From positions 1 through 64,000 of the forward strand of contig CAYOIZ010000027.1 of the NCBI GenBank assembly GCA_964404165.1: a DNA stretch of 64,000 nucleotides. The letters run 5' to 3'. The stretch comes from DASYLJ01 sp964404165. Its GTDB lineage: Bacteria; Desulfobacterota; Binatia; DP-6. Every line of letters begins with the position of its first letter. Within the stretch, counting starts at the first letter, position 1. Shown here one piece after another: positions 34,316-42,081 of the stretch. The notes under the pieces are model-generated. The model saw nothing but the letters and a program-made list of their open reading frames with translations. It was not told the origin of the DNA and did not search any database. A program made the translations under genes and the position numbers.

Positions 34316-35536
34316 CTAAGGCTTCTTCGAGCGGGCGAGCAGGTCGCCGAACGTCCCGAGGCTGGTGCTCGCGCTGGAGTTCGATCGCGCGAGCACCGCT
34401 TCGGTGTCGCGCCGCTCGGCCGCCTCGGCGGCCTCCTCCGCACGACGCTGCTGCTCCACCATCGAGAGGCCGATGCGGCGCTTCTCGGCGTCGATCGACA
34501 CGACGGTCACGTCGACGGTGTCCCCGACGTCGACCACCTGCCGCGGATGCGACACGCGACGCGTGGTGGTGAGCTTCGAGACGTGCACCAGGCCGTCGAT
34601 GCCTGGCGCCAGCTCGACGAAGGCACCGAACGGCTCGAGCTTGCGCACCGTTCCCGGCACGGTGCTGCCGACCGGGAAGCGCGAACCGACCTCCTGCCAC
34701 GGATCGGGCGCGAGCGCGCGCAGCGACAGGCCGATGCGCGCCTTGCCGCTCGTCGGATCACCCTCGATCTTCGTCACCTGGGCCTCGACGGTCTGGCCGA
34801 CCGTGAGCACGTCCGCGGCCTGCGCCGAGCGATCGTGGCCGAGCTCGCTCACGTGGATCAGCCCGTCGATGCCGCCGAGATCGACGAAGGCCCCGAACTC
34901 GCGCACCGAGGTGACCGTACCACTCACGACCGCGCCGACGTGGAGCCGCGTCCACGTCGTCTTCGCCTGCTCGGCGGCCTCGTCCTCGAGGAGCGGACGG
35001 CGTGCCACCACGATGTTGCGGCCGCCGGCCTCGAGCTTGGTGACGCGGAAGCGCAGCCGCTGCCCGACATAGGACGCCGGGTCGGCGCCACGACGGAGGT
35101 CGATCTGCGACCCGGGGCAGAAAGCGCGCACGCCCGCCACCTGCACGTCGTAGCCGCCCTTGTTCTGGCCCGTCACCACGCCCTCGACCGCGAGGCCGTG
35201 CTGGAAGGCCTGCTCGAGCTCGCCGGGGGTCTGTCCGCCGCGGCCGAGCGTGCGTTTCAGGACGATCGTGCCGGAGCGCGTGCCGTCGTCGGTGACGGTG
35301 GCCTCGAGCTGATCGCCGACGGCGATGCGCAGCTCCCCCGTGCCGGGATCGCGGAACTCGACCAGATCGATCGCCGCTTCGGCCTTGGCGCCGATGTCGA
35401 CGAAGGCGCGGTCGGCACCGACGGCCACGACGCGCCCGCTGACGCGGTCCCCGGCCGCCACCTTGCGACGCTTGGCCTCGGTCTTCTCCGAGGCCGCGAA
35501 CATGGCGGCGAAATCGTCCTCGTGTTCTTCGCTCAC
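34316..35536 (-). CDS. S1-domain RNA-binding protein with four S1 repeats
   Basis: A 406-residue protein with four S1 (OB-fold) repeats near residues 25-95, 110-180, 195-270 and 285-365. The last two are canonical: VVSGTVTSVREFGAFVDLG and VPGTVRKLEPFGAFVELAPG, each with a G-L-I/V-H-V-S strand. It is shorter than ribosomal protein S1 (about 560) and has an alpha-helical tail ending GTFGDLLARSKKP. It probably binds mRNA or ribosomes and may replace or supplement S1. A GTG start (VSEEHEDDF) is used. It converges on the dodecin gene with a 10-bp gap. Confidence 0.9.
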   Translation of the reverse strand: MSEEHEDDFAAMFAASEKTEAKRRKVAAGDRVSGRVVAVGADRAFVDIGAKAEAAIDLVEFRDPGTGELRIAVGDQLEATVTDDGTRSGTIVLKRTLGRGGQTPGELEQAFQHGLAVEGVVTGQNKGGYDVQVAGVRAFCPGSQIDLRRGADPASYVGQRLRFRVTKLEAGGRNIVVARRPLLEDEAAEQAKTTWTRLHVGAVVSGTVTSVREFGAFVDLGGIDGLIHVSELGHDRSAQAADVLTVGQTVEAQVTKIEGDPTSGKARIGLSLRALAPDPWQEVGSRFPVGSTVPGTVRKLEPFGAFVELAPGIDGLVHVSKLTTTRRVSHPRQVVDVGDTVDVTVVSIDAEKRRIGLSMVEQQRRAEEAAEAAERRDTEAVLARSNSSASTSLGTFGDLLARSKKP

Positions 35537-35625
35537 GCTCCCAGGTAGCCGCGCGCGCCGGGCCGCGTCAACGACCCCCACCGGTTTGACGCTGTGCGGA
35601 GGCGAGACTACTACGACGCCGGACC

Positions 35626-36696
35626 ATGCCTCCTGCTTCCCGCTCCACGGCCGGTCGCGCGCTGGAGCGTCCCGCGCGCCCGCGACGTCCGAGCCGCCGT
35701 CGGTCGCGTCCCGGCGATCGTCGCATCTGGGCGTGGTACGGCGTCGAGATCGGGGCGCTCGTCGTCGTGGCGTTGATCGGCGTCATCGTCGTGCTCGGAC
35801 GCCTCGCGCCGCGGCTCGTCGGCGCGGGCTTCTGGTCGAACCTCGTGCCCTTCGCGGTCACCGTGCTCGTCGTCGGCGTCGGCACGACGGCCCTCATGCG
35901 TGGGTGGCTGGTGGCGCGCCGGTGGCTCGCCCTGCGCGGGCCGCGCGTGCCGGCGGCGATCGCACTCGTGGCGGCCGCCGCCATGCTCACCGTGGCGACG
36001 CGACCGGCATTCCACGACGACGTCTCCAGCGTACGACGCCTCGTCGGCGGGCCGGCGGAGGCACACCGCCTGACGCTGGCGCATCAGGTATTCGCCGCCT
36101 ACCGCCGCACCGACCTCAAGTCGCTCACGCGCATGCTGGAGCGCTCGCGCGTCTACGAGCCCGTCGTGCTCGAGGCGGCCGCGGCCTACGGCGTCGACCC
36201 CGAAGTGCTGATGGGCGTGGCGTCGGCGGAATCGTCGTTCAACCCGCGCGACTCCGCTGACGGCGGCCGCGGCCTCTTCCAGATCACGGCGCCGCCGGCG
36301 GCGGCGATGACCGACGTGCGCACGCGGCTCGGCGTCGACAGCATCGACCTGCTGAACCAGCGCCACAACGCCTTCGTCGCCGCCGCGACGCTGAAGCTCT
36401 ACCTCGCCCAGATGCGCGGCGACCCGTTCCTCGGGCTGCTCGCCTACAACATCGGCCCGCGCAACGGCGGGCTGCTCTCGATCATGGAGCAGTACGGCGC
36501 GCGCGACTTCGTCACCGTGCAGCCCTACCTCCAGAACCTGCCGCGCGACTATCCGATCCGCGTCCTGTCGGCCGCCCTCGCCTATCGCCTGTGGCGCACC
36601 GAGGGCCGGCTGCCGCGCTACGAGGACGGCGACAACGCGTTCCGCATCCAGCGCACCGGCATTCCGATGCTCACGGAGGGGAACACTCCGGAATGA
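35626..36696 (+). CDS. membrane-anchored lytic transglycosylase (SLT domain)
   Basis: A 356-residue protein with a basic N-terminal tail, three hydrophobic helices (about 37-58, 67-90 and 106-122) and a C-terminal goose-lysozyme-like SLT domain. The catalytic Glu lies in MGVASAESSFNP, followed by GGRGLFQITAPPAA and LGLLAYNIGP, the usual SLT motifs. It should cleave peptidoglycan glycan strands with 1,6-anhydro product formation in the periplasm. Three transmembrane helices in place of a signal peptide are less common. The 3' end overlaps the convergent lipoprotein gene by 26 bp. Confidence 0.9.
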   Translation: MPPASRSTAGRALERPARPRRPSRRRSRPGDRRIWAWYGVEIGALVVVALIGVIVVLGRLAPRLVGAGFWSNLVPFAVTVLVVGVGTTALMRGWLVARRWLALRGPRVPAAIALVAAAAMLTVATRPAFHDDVSSVRRLVGGPAEAHRLTLAHQVFAAYRRTDLKSLTRMLERSRVYEPVVLEAAAAYGVDPEVLMGVASAESSFNPRDSADGGRGLFQITAPPAAAMTDVRTRLGVDSIDLLNQRHNAFVAAATLKLYLAQMRGDPFLGLLAYNIGPRNGGLLSIMEQYGARDFVTVQPYLQNLPRDYPIRVLSAALAYRLWRTEGRLPRYEDGDNAFRIQRTGIPMLTEGNTPE

Positions 36697-37375
36697 GGCT
36701 CGGCCGCTGGAACGCGGCGGCGGTGAAGCGCGGATCGTCGAGGCAGGCCGAGAGCAGCGTCTCGTCGGCGAAGGGTGCGCCCGCGAACGTGTAGTGCACC
36801 TTGTGTGGCAGCACGCGACCCGACACGGTGCGGAAGTCCTCGAAGCGCGCCGTCACCTCGCCGCTCCCGAACGGCGGCAGGTCGAGCGGACCCGTCGCCT
36901 GGACGAGCCGTCCGCTGCGGTCGAACGCCAGGCGATAGCGCGTGCCGTCGTCGGCGAGCACGACCTCGAGGCCCTCGCTGGCGCCTTCGGGGAGGTCGGA
37001 CGGCGGCAGCGGCGTCAGCTGGACGCCCGGGAGCAGCAGCGCGTCGAGATTGATGACCGCCATGAAGCGGGCATGCGACCGCAGGGGGGCCGTCGCGGCC
37101 GTTTCCGAGGCCACTTCCTGCCCGTTGACGAACACACGGGCCGCCGTGCCGTCGAAGAGGTAGTGGTCGGGCTGCCCCGAGGTGTAGATCGTCCACGCGT
37201 ACTTGTCCGGAGCCAGGAACCCCATGCGGAAGCGCCACGTCCCGGGAAACCCGGCATACACTTCCGTCTGGACCTGGCGCACGACGCTCGGCATGGGCCC
37301 GCCGCGGGCACGGATGGCGCGATCGACCAGCGGCCCCGAGGCGCACCCGGTGCAGAGGCCGACCACGACGAGCAC
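36671..37375 (-). CDS. LolA-like lipoprotein, start uncertain
   Basis: About 234 residues from a GTG. The N-terminus reads VLVVVGLCTGCASG, a lipobox with Cys at about residue 12; the basic residues normally expected before it (RSPRSGRLTAV) lie upstream of this GTG, so the real start may be an ATG at 37483, overlapping the neighbour by 101 bp. The mature part begins LVDRAIRARGGP and is beta-rich (TWRFRMGFLAPDKYAW, DHYLFDGTAARVFVNGQ), like outer-membrane lipoprotein-sorting or LolA-fold proteins. It is divergent from the esterase-like gene, with starts only 7 bp apart. Confidence 0.7.
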   Translation of the reverse strand: MLVVVGLCTGCASGPLVDRAIRARGGPMPSVVRQVQTEVYAGFPGTWRFRMGFLAPDKYAWTIYTSGQPDHYLFDGTAARVFVNGQEVASETAATAPLRSHARFMAVINLDALLLPGVQLTPLPPSDLPEGASEGLEVVLADDGTRYRLAFDRSGRLVQATGPLDLPPFGSGEVTARFEDFRTVSGRVLPHKVHYTFAGAPFADETLLSACLDDPRFTAAAFQRPSLIPECSPP

Positions 37376-37382
37376 GACGGCC

Positions 37383-38267
37383 GTGAGACGGCCGCTCCTG
37401 GGGCTCCTGCTCGCGCTGCTGGCTCTCGATGGTGGGTGTCGTCGCACGCCGGTTGGGCCCCTCCCGATTCCCGCGCCACGCATCGAGCGACGCTCGGTCG
37501 AGCTCGAGAACGGGTTGATCGCCCTGGAGATCGTCATACCCCTGGAGTCGCCCGGGCCCAAACCCACGCTCATCGGGCTGCCCGCCCTCGGCACCGAGCT
37601 GTTCGCCGCCGGGATCGTGTCGCTCTCCTACCGCATCGACTGGACGTCGCGGCAGGACGCTCCGCTCCTGATGACGCCGTTCCCGTCGGGCACGGGGCGA
37701 TGGCTCCTGGCGTCGCCGTCGCCGGGCCGGCTCGGCGAGCGCTACCTGCGCTCGATCGTCGCCATGGCCGACATCGCCATCCCGCGCATCATCGACTACC
37801 TGGAGACGCTGCCCATGATCGACCGCGACCGCATCGCGATCGGCGGCACCTTCACCGACGGCTTCGTCGCACTGCAGGCGCTGGCCCACGACGAGCGCCT
37901 CGCCGCGGGCGTCATCGTCGGCGCGTGCGGCGACTACCACCGCTTCCTGCGCGACTCGTCCCTCGGCGCCGCGGGCGGCCCCATGACGCTCGATGCGTCG
38001 TACGACACATGGCTCACCGCGCAGGAGGTCGTGCACCATCCCGAGCGCGTCGTCCCCGCACCGCTGCTCCTGGTGAACCGCATCGACGATCCGGCCGTGC
38101 CGATCGCCTGTGCCGACGACAGCGCACGCGTCCTGGCTCCGGCGTACGCCGCGGCGGGCGTCCCCGACCACTTCCGTCAGCTCCGTCTCGACGGCCGCAC
38201 GAGCGGCCTCGGCACCGAGGAGCGCACCGCCGTGATGGACTTCCTCCGTCGCCGGCTCGTGCGCTAG
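37383..38267 (+). CDS. exported alpha/beta-hydrolase fold protein lacking the nucleophile
   Basis: A 294-residue protein from a GTG directly followed by an export signal (RRPLLGLLLALLALDGGC). The body has hydrolase-fold landmarks: PTLIGLPALG, a long helix with MIDRDRIAIGGTFTDGFVALQAL (read as IAIGGTFTDGFVAL), and APLLLVNRIDDPAVP for the acid strand. At the nucleophile elbow the Ser expected in G-x-S-x-G is Phe157, and no obvious His follows the last strand. It is probably a non-catalytic member of the acetyl-esterase/DUF group. The lipobox is poor (Asp at -3). Confidence 0.72.
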   Translation: MRRPLLGLLLALLALDGGCRRTPVGPLPIPAPRIERRSVELENGLIALEIVIPLESPGPKPTLIGLPALGTELFAAGIVSLSYRIDWTSRQDAPLLMTPFPSGTGRWLLASPSPGRLGERYLRSIVAMADIAIPRIIDYLETLPMIDRDRIAIGGTFTDGFVALQALAHDERLAAGVIVGACGDYHRFLRDSSLGAAGGPMTLDASYDTWLTAQEVVHHPERVVPAPLLLVNRIDDPAVPIACADDSARVLAPAYAAAGVPDHFRQLRLDGRTSGLGTEERTAVMDFLRRRLVR

Positions 38268-38278
38268 GAACGCTCCGG

Positions 38279-38644
38279 ATGGAGAAGCCCCGCGGCACCC
38301 TCGGCGATCTGCTGGCCCGACAGGGCGTATCGGTATCGACCACCCCCGATCCAGCCCCCACGCCCGCCGCCCCGCCGCCGCCCGGCGGCCCCGACCTCAC
38401 GCGCTGCCCCAAGCTCGTCCTCCGCCGCGAACGCAAAGGCCGCGGCGGCAAGACCGCAACGGTCATCGCCGGCCTCGCCATGCGCGAGCGCGATCTGGAG
38501 CAGCTGGCGAAAGCCCTCCGCCGCGCCCTCGGCTGCGGCACCACCGTCGACGGCGACACGATATTGCTCCAAGGCGACCTGACGACCCGCACCGCCACCT
38601 GGCTCACCGCCCACGGCGCCAAACGCGTAGTGATCGGCAACTGA
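38279..38644 (+). CDS. SUI1/eIF1-family translation factor
   Basis: A 121-residue protein. The N-terminal third is a proline-rich linker preceded by MEKPRGTLGDLLARQG; the C-terminal 80 residues are the SUI1 domain: LVLRRERKGRGGKTATVIAGL, LEQLAKALRRALGCG, GDTILLQGDL and a final HGAKRVVIGN. Bacterial homologues (YciH) influence start-codon fidelity on the 30S subunit. The N-terminal G-T-L-G-D-L-L-A-R repeats a motif at the end of the S1-domain protein at 34.3 kb. Three hairpins follow the stop. Confidence 0.92.
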   Translation: MEKPRGTLGDLLARQGVSVSTTPDPAPTPAAPPPPGGPDLTRCPKLVLRRERKGRGGKTATVIAGLAMRERDLEQLAKALRRALGCGTTVDGDTILLQGDLTTRTATWLTAHGAKRVVIGN

Positions 38645-38654
38645 GCGGACGTGT

Positions 38655-38754
38655 CCCCCTTGGAGCGCCGGCTTCGCCGGCCGCGACACCAAGGTGGGGG
38701 CGAGAACCGTACCGCCGAACTCTCGCCCCCGACCCGAGCTGTAGCTCGGGTCGG
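38655..38754. repeat. REP-like core plus two hairpins between convergent genes
   Basis: This gap between the SUI1 and ilvB gene ends is filled with structure. GCCGGC-TTC-GCCGGC spans 38667-38681 and sits inside an imperfect outer pairing (CCCCCTTGG with CCAAGGTGGGGG). GGGGGCGAGA (38696-38705) pairs with TCTCGCCCCC (38721-38730). CCGACCCGAGCT (38729-38740) pairs perfectly with AGCTCGGGTCGG (38743-38754) around GT, directly after the ilvB stop. The core and the CCGACCC hairpin have the same spacing as in the element at 54739-55010. Confidence 0.85.
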
Positions 38755-38756
38755 CG

Positions 38757-40604
38757 CTAAAACATGCCCGTGGGGTCGACCGTCCCGCCGCCGCTGCCCG
38801 GCGTGTCGCGGCCCGGGATGTACTTCCCGGTGATCATGTCCTTGTAGCCCATGCCCGGACCCACCATCGGGTAGACGTGTTCGGTGGGATCGACCATGAC
38901 CTCGAGGAACGCGGGCCCCTCGAACGTCACGAACGCCTCGAGCACGCGCCGCACCTCGGCGGGATCCGTCACCCGTTGCGCGAAGCGGAAGCCGTCGGCC
39001 TCGGCAGCCTTCACGAAGTCCTTCTTGTGCAGCGTCTTGTCGGTGCCGGAGTAGCGGTTGGCGTAGAACAGGTCCTGCCACTGGCGGACCATGCCGTCGC
39101 CCTGGTTGTTGAGCAGCAGCACCTTCACCGGGACGTCGTAGTTGGTGAGCGTCTCGAGCTCGCCCAGGTTCATGCGGATGCTGCCGTCGCCGTCGACGTC
39201 GATGACGAGCTTGCCCGGGTTGGCGAACTGCGCGCCGATGGCGGCCGGCAACCCGAAGCCCATGGTGCCCATGCTGCCCGACGTGAGCCACGTGCGCGGA
39301 TGGCGGAAGTCGAGATACTGCGCCGCCCACATCTGATGCTGGCCGACGCCGGTGGACACGATCGCCTGGCCGTCGGTGATCTTGGCCAGCTCCTCCATGA
39401 CGAACTCCGCCTGGATGCGATCGGAGGCGCGGTTGTAGTTGCGTCCGTGCCGCTTCTTGAGATCGGCGGCATACGCGCGCCAGGCACCGAACGTCTTCTT
39501 GAAGCCCGCACCGAACTCCATCAACTGCTGCAGGCCGGGCTTGCAGTCGGCGACGTGCGCCCAGTCGACGTGCTTCACCTTGTCGATCTCGGAGGCGTCG
39601 ATGTCGATGTGCGCGAACTTCGCGTTCGGCGCGAACTCCTTCACCTTGCCGGCGACGCGATCGTCGAAGCGCGAGCCGATGGCGATCAGGAAGTCGCAGT
39701 CTTCCACCGCGTAGTTGGCGTAGGCCATGCCGTGCATGCCGAGCATCGCCAGCGAGAGGTCGCTGGTGGTGTCGACGGCGCCGATGCCCATCAGCGTGGT
39801 GACGACGGGAATGCCGAAGCGCTGCGCGAACGTGCGCAGCTCGGTGGCCGCGTCGCCGTTGATGACCCCACCGCCCGCGTAGATGAGCGGGCGCTCGGAC
39901 GCGGCCAGGAGCTTGAAGAACGCCTCCGCCTCGGGAGCGGTCATGGCGGCGTTCTCGATCTTGTCGACGCGCTCCTTGTAGCCGTGCAGCGTGAGCAGGC
40001 CGTGGCCCTTGAAGACGCCCTCGGCGAGCTGGACGTCCTTCGGGATGTCGATGACCACCGGGCCGGGACGACCGTGGCGCGCGATGTCGAACGCGGTGCG
40101 GATCGTCTCCTCGATCTTGCTCTCGTCGGTGAGCAGGAAGACGTGCTTCGCGCAGGCGGCCATGATGTTGAAGATGGGCGCCTCCTGGAAGGCGTCGGTG
40201 CCCATCGCCGCGCGCGGCACCTGACCGCAGATGAGCACGACGGGCACGGAGTCGGCCTGGCAGTCGCGGATGGGCGTCACCGAGTTGGTGGCGCCGGGGC
40301 CGGACGTGACCAGGAAGACGCCAACGCGACCGCTCGAGCGCGCGTAGCCGGCGGCCATGAACCCGGCGCCCTGCTCCGTCGCCGGCACGATGAGCCGGAC
40401 CTCGTTCTTGCCCTTGTTGGTCTCGTTGTAGCGGAAGACGGCGTCGTAGGTGGGGAGGATGGCGCCGCCGCTGTACCCGAAGACCGTGTCGACCCCCTCG
40501 TCGGCCAACACCTGTACGATCATGTCGGCCCCGCTCATCCTGGTGCCCGCGAGCGGATGCTCCTGCGGGGCGGTGGCGCGGGTGGGCTTGGCGAGGGTGG
40601 TCAT
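38757..40604 (-). CDS. ilvB: acetolactate synthase, large subunit
   Basis: A 615-residue ThDP enzyme that makes acetolactate or acetohydroxybutyrate for branched-chain amino acids. The ThDP-binding N-domain contains VFGYSGGAILPTYDA and VPATEQGAGFMAAGYAR (catalytic Glu), then TSGPGATNSVTPI; the central domain has GRPGPVVIDIPKDVQ, and the C-terminal domain the ThDP motif IDVDGDGSIRMNLGELET and LLLNNQGDGMVRQWQ. Length is normal. No regulatory ilvN follows, so it may work with a subunit encoded elsewhere. It is an isolated leftward gene ending at a hairpin array. Confidence 0.96.
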   Translation of the reverse strand: MTTLAKPTRATAPQEHPLAGTRMSGADMIVQVLADEGVDTVFGYSGGAILPTYDAVFRYNETNKGKNEVRLIVPATEQGAGFMAAGYARSSGRVGVFLVTSGPGATNSVTPIRDCQADSVPVVLICGQVPRAAMGTDAFQEAPIFNIMAACAKHVFLLTDESKIEETIRTAFDIARHGRPGPVVIDIPKDVQLAEGVFKGHGLLTLHGYKERVDKIENAAMTAPEAEAFFKLLAASERPLIYAGGGVINGDAATELRTFAQRFGIPVVTTLMGIGAVDTTSDLSLAMLGMHGMAYANYAVEDCDFLIAIGSRFDDRVAGKVKEFAPNAKFAHIDIDASEIDKVKHVDWAHVADCKPGLQQLMEFGAGFKKTFGAWRAYAADLKKRHGRNYNRASDRIQAEFVMEELAKITDGQAIVSTGVGQHQMWAAQYLDFRHPRTWLTSGSMGTMGFGLPAAIGAQFANPGKLVIDVDGDGSIRMNLGELETLTNYDVPVKVLLLNNQGDGMVRQWQDLFYANRYSGTDKTLHKKDFVKAAEADGFRFAQRVTDPAEVRRVLEAFVTFEGPAFLEVMVDPTEHVYPMVGPGMGYKDMITGKYIPGRDTPGSGGGTVDPTGMF

Positions 40605-40641
40605 CTTGGTTCTATAGCGCGGTTTTCCCGGGTTTGCGACG

Positions 40642-41217
40642 TCAAGTGTGCATCCGCGGCAGGTCCGGGGCCCGGGCGATGACGTCCGCCTCGTGGCGGG
40701 CCAGGGCCTCGAGCCGGGCGCGGACCGCCTCCGCCGGCATCACCGTCCGGGCGAGGTCGACGTAGCCCTGGTGGTGGCGCGCCTCGCTGACCAGGAGCCC
40801 CCGGTAGAGGGCGGCCAGCGACGGGTCGTCCAGGGCGTCCGCCAGGAGCCGCATGCGCTCACAGCTGCGTGCCTCGATCAGCGCCAGGCAGAGCAGCGTA
40901 TCGAGCAGCCGCTCGGGCTCCGTCGGGCGGACCGCGGAGAGCAGCTCGCCGGCGTAGGGGCTCGGTTTCTGGTGGCCGAACCGGATGCCCCGGGCGGTGA
41001 TGTGCGCCAGGACCTCCTCGAAGTGCGCCAGCTCCTCGCGCGCCAGCCGGGACAGCGGCGGCAGGAGCGCGGTCTGATCGGTGTAGCGGAAGAGCAGACT
41101 GACGGCGGTCGAGGCAGCTTTCTTCTCACAGTGGGCGTGGTCGACCAGGATCTCGTCGATGTGGGCCAGGGCGCGGGCGAGCCAGCGTGGATCGGTCGGT
41201 TCGGCGAGGTTCAGCAT
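40642..41217 (-). CDS. miaE: tRNA 2-methylthio-N6-isopentenyladenosine hydroxylase
   Basis: A 191-residue di-iron protein of the MiaE family, which hydroxylates the isopentenyl group of ms2i6A at tRNA position 37 using oxygen. Di-iron ligand segments are visible in order: EILVDHAHCEKKAAS, REELAHFEEVL (E-E-x-x-H), LIEARSCERM and SEARHHQGY (E-x-x-H). It needs MiaA and MiaB products, which are not in this window. An ATG is used; a GTG lies 9 nt upstream. The gene lies 37 bp upstream of ilvB on the same strand. Confidence 0.93.
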   Translation of the reverse strand: MLNLAEPTDPRWLARALAHIDEILVDHAHCEKKAASTAVSLLFRYTDQTALLPPLSRLAREELAHFEEVLAHITARGIRFGHQKPSPYAGELLSAVRPTEPERLLDTLLCLALIEARSCERMRLLADALDDPSLAALYRGLLVSEARHHQGYVDLARTVMPAEAVRARLEALARHEADVIARAPDLPRMHT

Positions 41218-41793
41218 GCGACCCACCGGCGACTAGCACATGGCCTGCGCCGGCCCAATGCGGCTGCCGACGTCGCGGGCATCGTCATGCATGATCGGGC
41301 AGCAGCCGGGGCGATCGGCCCCCGAGACGCCCCGCCCACGGTCGCCTCCGCGCTGGCATGGCCGATGCTGATGGTGCGTGTGCATCGGGTGTTCGTAGCC
41401 CTCCTGGTCTTGGGTGTGGTGCTGATGTCGTCGCCGGGCCGCTGCCCGGCGACGACGCCCCCTCGGACCGGACGCCACCACCTGCCGGTGGCCCAGTCCG
41501 TCGGCACGCGCCCCCTGGCCCTCCCGGACGATCCGACGAGGATCCCCGACGTCGAGCCGACCTTCGTCAGCCTGGCGCAGGTCGACGGCGTCGTGCACGC
41601 CCTTCCCCGCTCGACCGTGCGGACCGACTCGCGGTCGCACCGCACGCACCCCCGACGCCTCCGTCCGGCGTCGTCACGTCCCGCAGACGATCCGGCGCAT
41701 TGACCTCGGCCCCGTCGGCCCGAGATCACCGCCCCATCCGGATCCCTGGACGCCATCGATACGAATCTAGTATCGGAGGCCGGAGACGCCCCG
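41218..41793. other. 576-bp stretch with weak coding potential
   Basis: Only one plausible gene lies here (41365-41703). The last part, 41757-41775, has a 6-bp inverted repeat, CGATAC and GTATCG, around AT-rich GAATCTA, followed by GGAGG-like sequence before the ATG at 41794. It is the likely promoter or operator region for the TPR-like gene. Elsewhere I see no convincing signal on either strand. Confidence 0.5.
41365..41703 (+). CDS. possible small exported protein
   Basis: An open frame of 112 residues whose start, MLMVRVHRVFVALLVLGVVL, looks like a signal peptide with cleavage after about residue 30. The remainder is rich in Pro, Arg, His and Ser and has no recognised domain. It has a single Cys. 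In GC-rich DNA such frames occur by chance, and the tail (RSHRTHPRRLRPASSRP) looks non-coding. I give it as a candidate only. Confidence 0.3.
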   Translation: MLMVRVHRVFVALLVLGVVLMSSPGRCPATTPPRTGRHHLPVAQSVGTRPLALPDDPTRIPDVEPTFVSLAQVDGVVHALPRSTVRTDSRSHRTHPRRLRPASSRPADDPAH

Positions 41794-42075
41794 ATGACGC
41801 CCGCACCCGTGTCATTCCATCCCCCGCCCCCCAGCCTCGGCGAGACCATCGCCGATCTCGAGGCGGCGCTGTCGACCCGCACCACCGACTTCGGCCTGCA
41901 CTGCGCGCTCGGCACCCTCTACCTGCAGCTCACCGCCGACGTCCGCGCCGGCGCGCTGTTCGAGCGCGCCCTGGCCCTCGCCGCCACCCCGAGCCAGCGC
42001 ACGCGCGCGCGCCGGCTGCTCGGCCAGGTGCACCGGCGGCGCGCACGCCTGCTGATCAGCCCGCCGCCGTCGTGA
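41794..42075 (+). CDS. small TPR-like protein
   Basis: A 93-residue protein. Residues 15-80 read as two TPR-like helical hairpins: ADLEAALSTRTTDFGLHCALGTLYLQL followed by AGALFERALALAATPSQRTRA (each shown only as motif text: LHCALGTLYLQL and AGALFERALALA). TPR pairs mediate protein contacts. It is convergent with the GGDEF gene (6-bp gap). Confidence 0.65.
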   Translation: MTPAPVSFHPPPPSLGETIADLEAALSTRTTDFGLHCALGTLYLQLTADVRAGALFERALALAATPSQRTRARRLLGQVHRRRARLLISPPPS

Positions 42076-42081
42076 GCCCGC

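Noticed and set aside
41211..41915. A minus-strand frame of more than 200 codons between miaE and the TPR-like gene
   Set aside because: Its product is rich in Arg, Gly and Ser with no hydrophobic core and no homology that I recognise.
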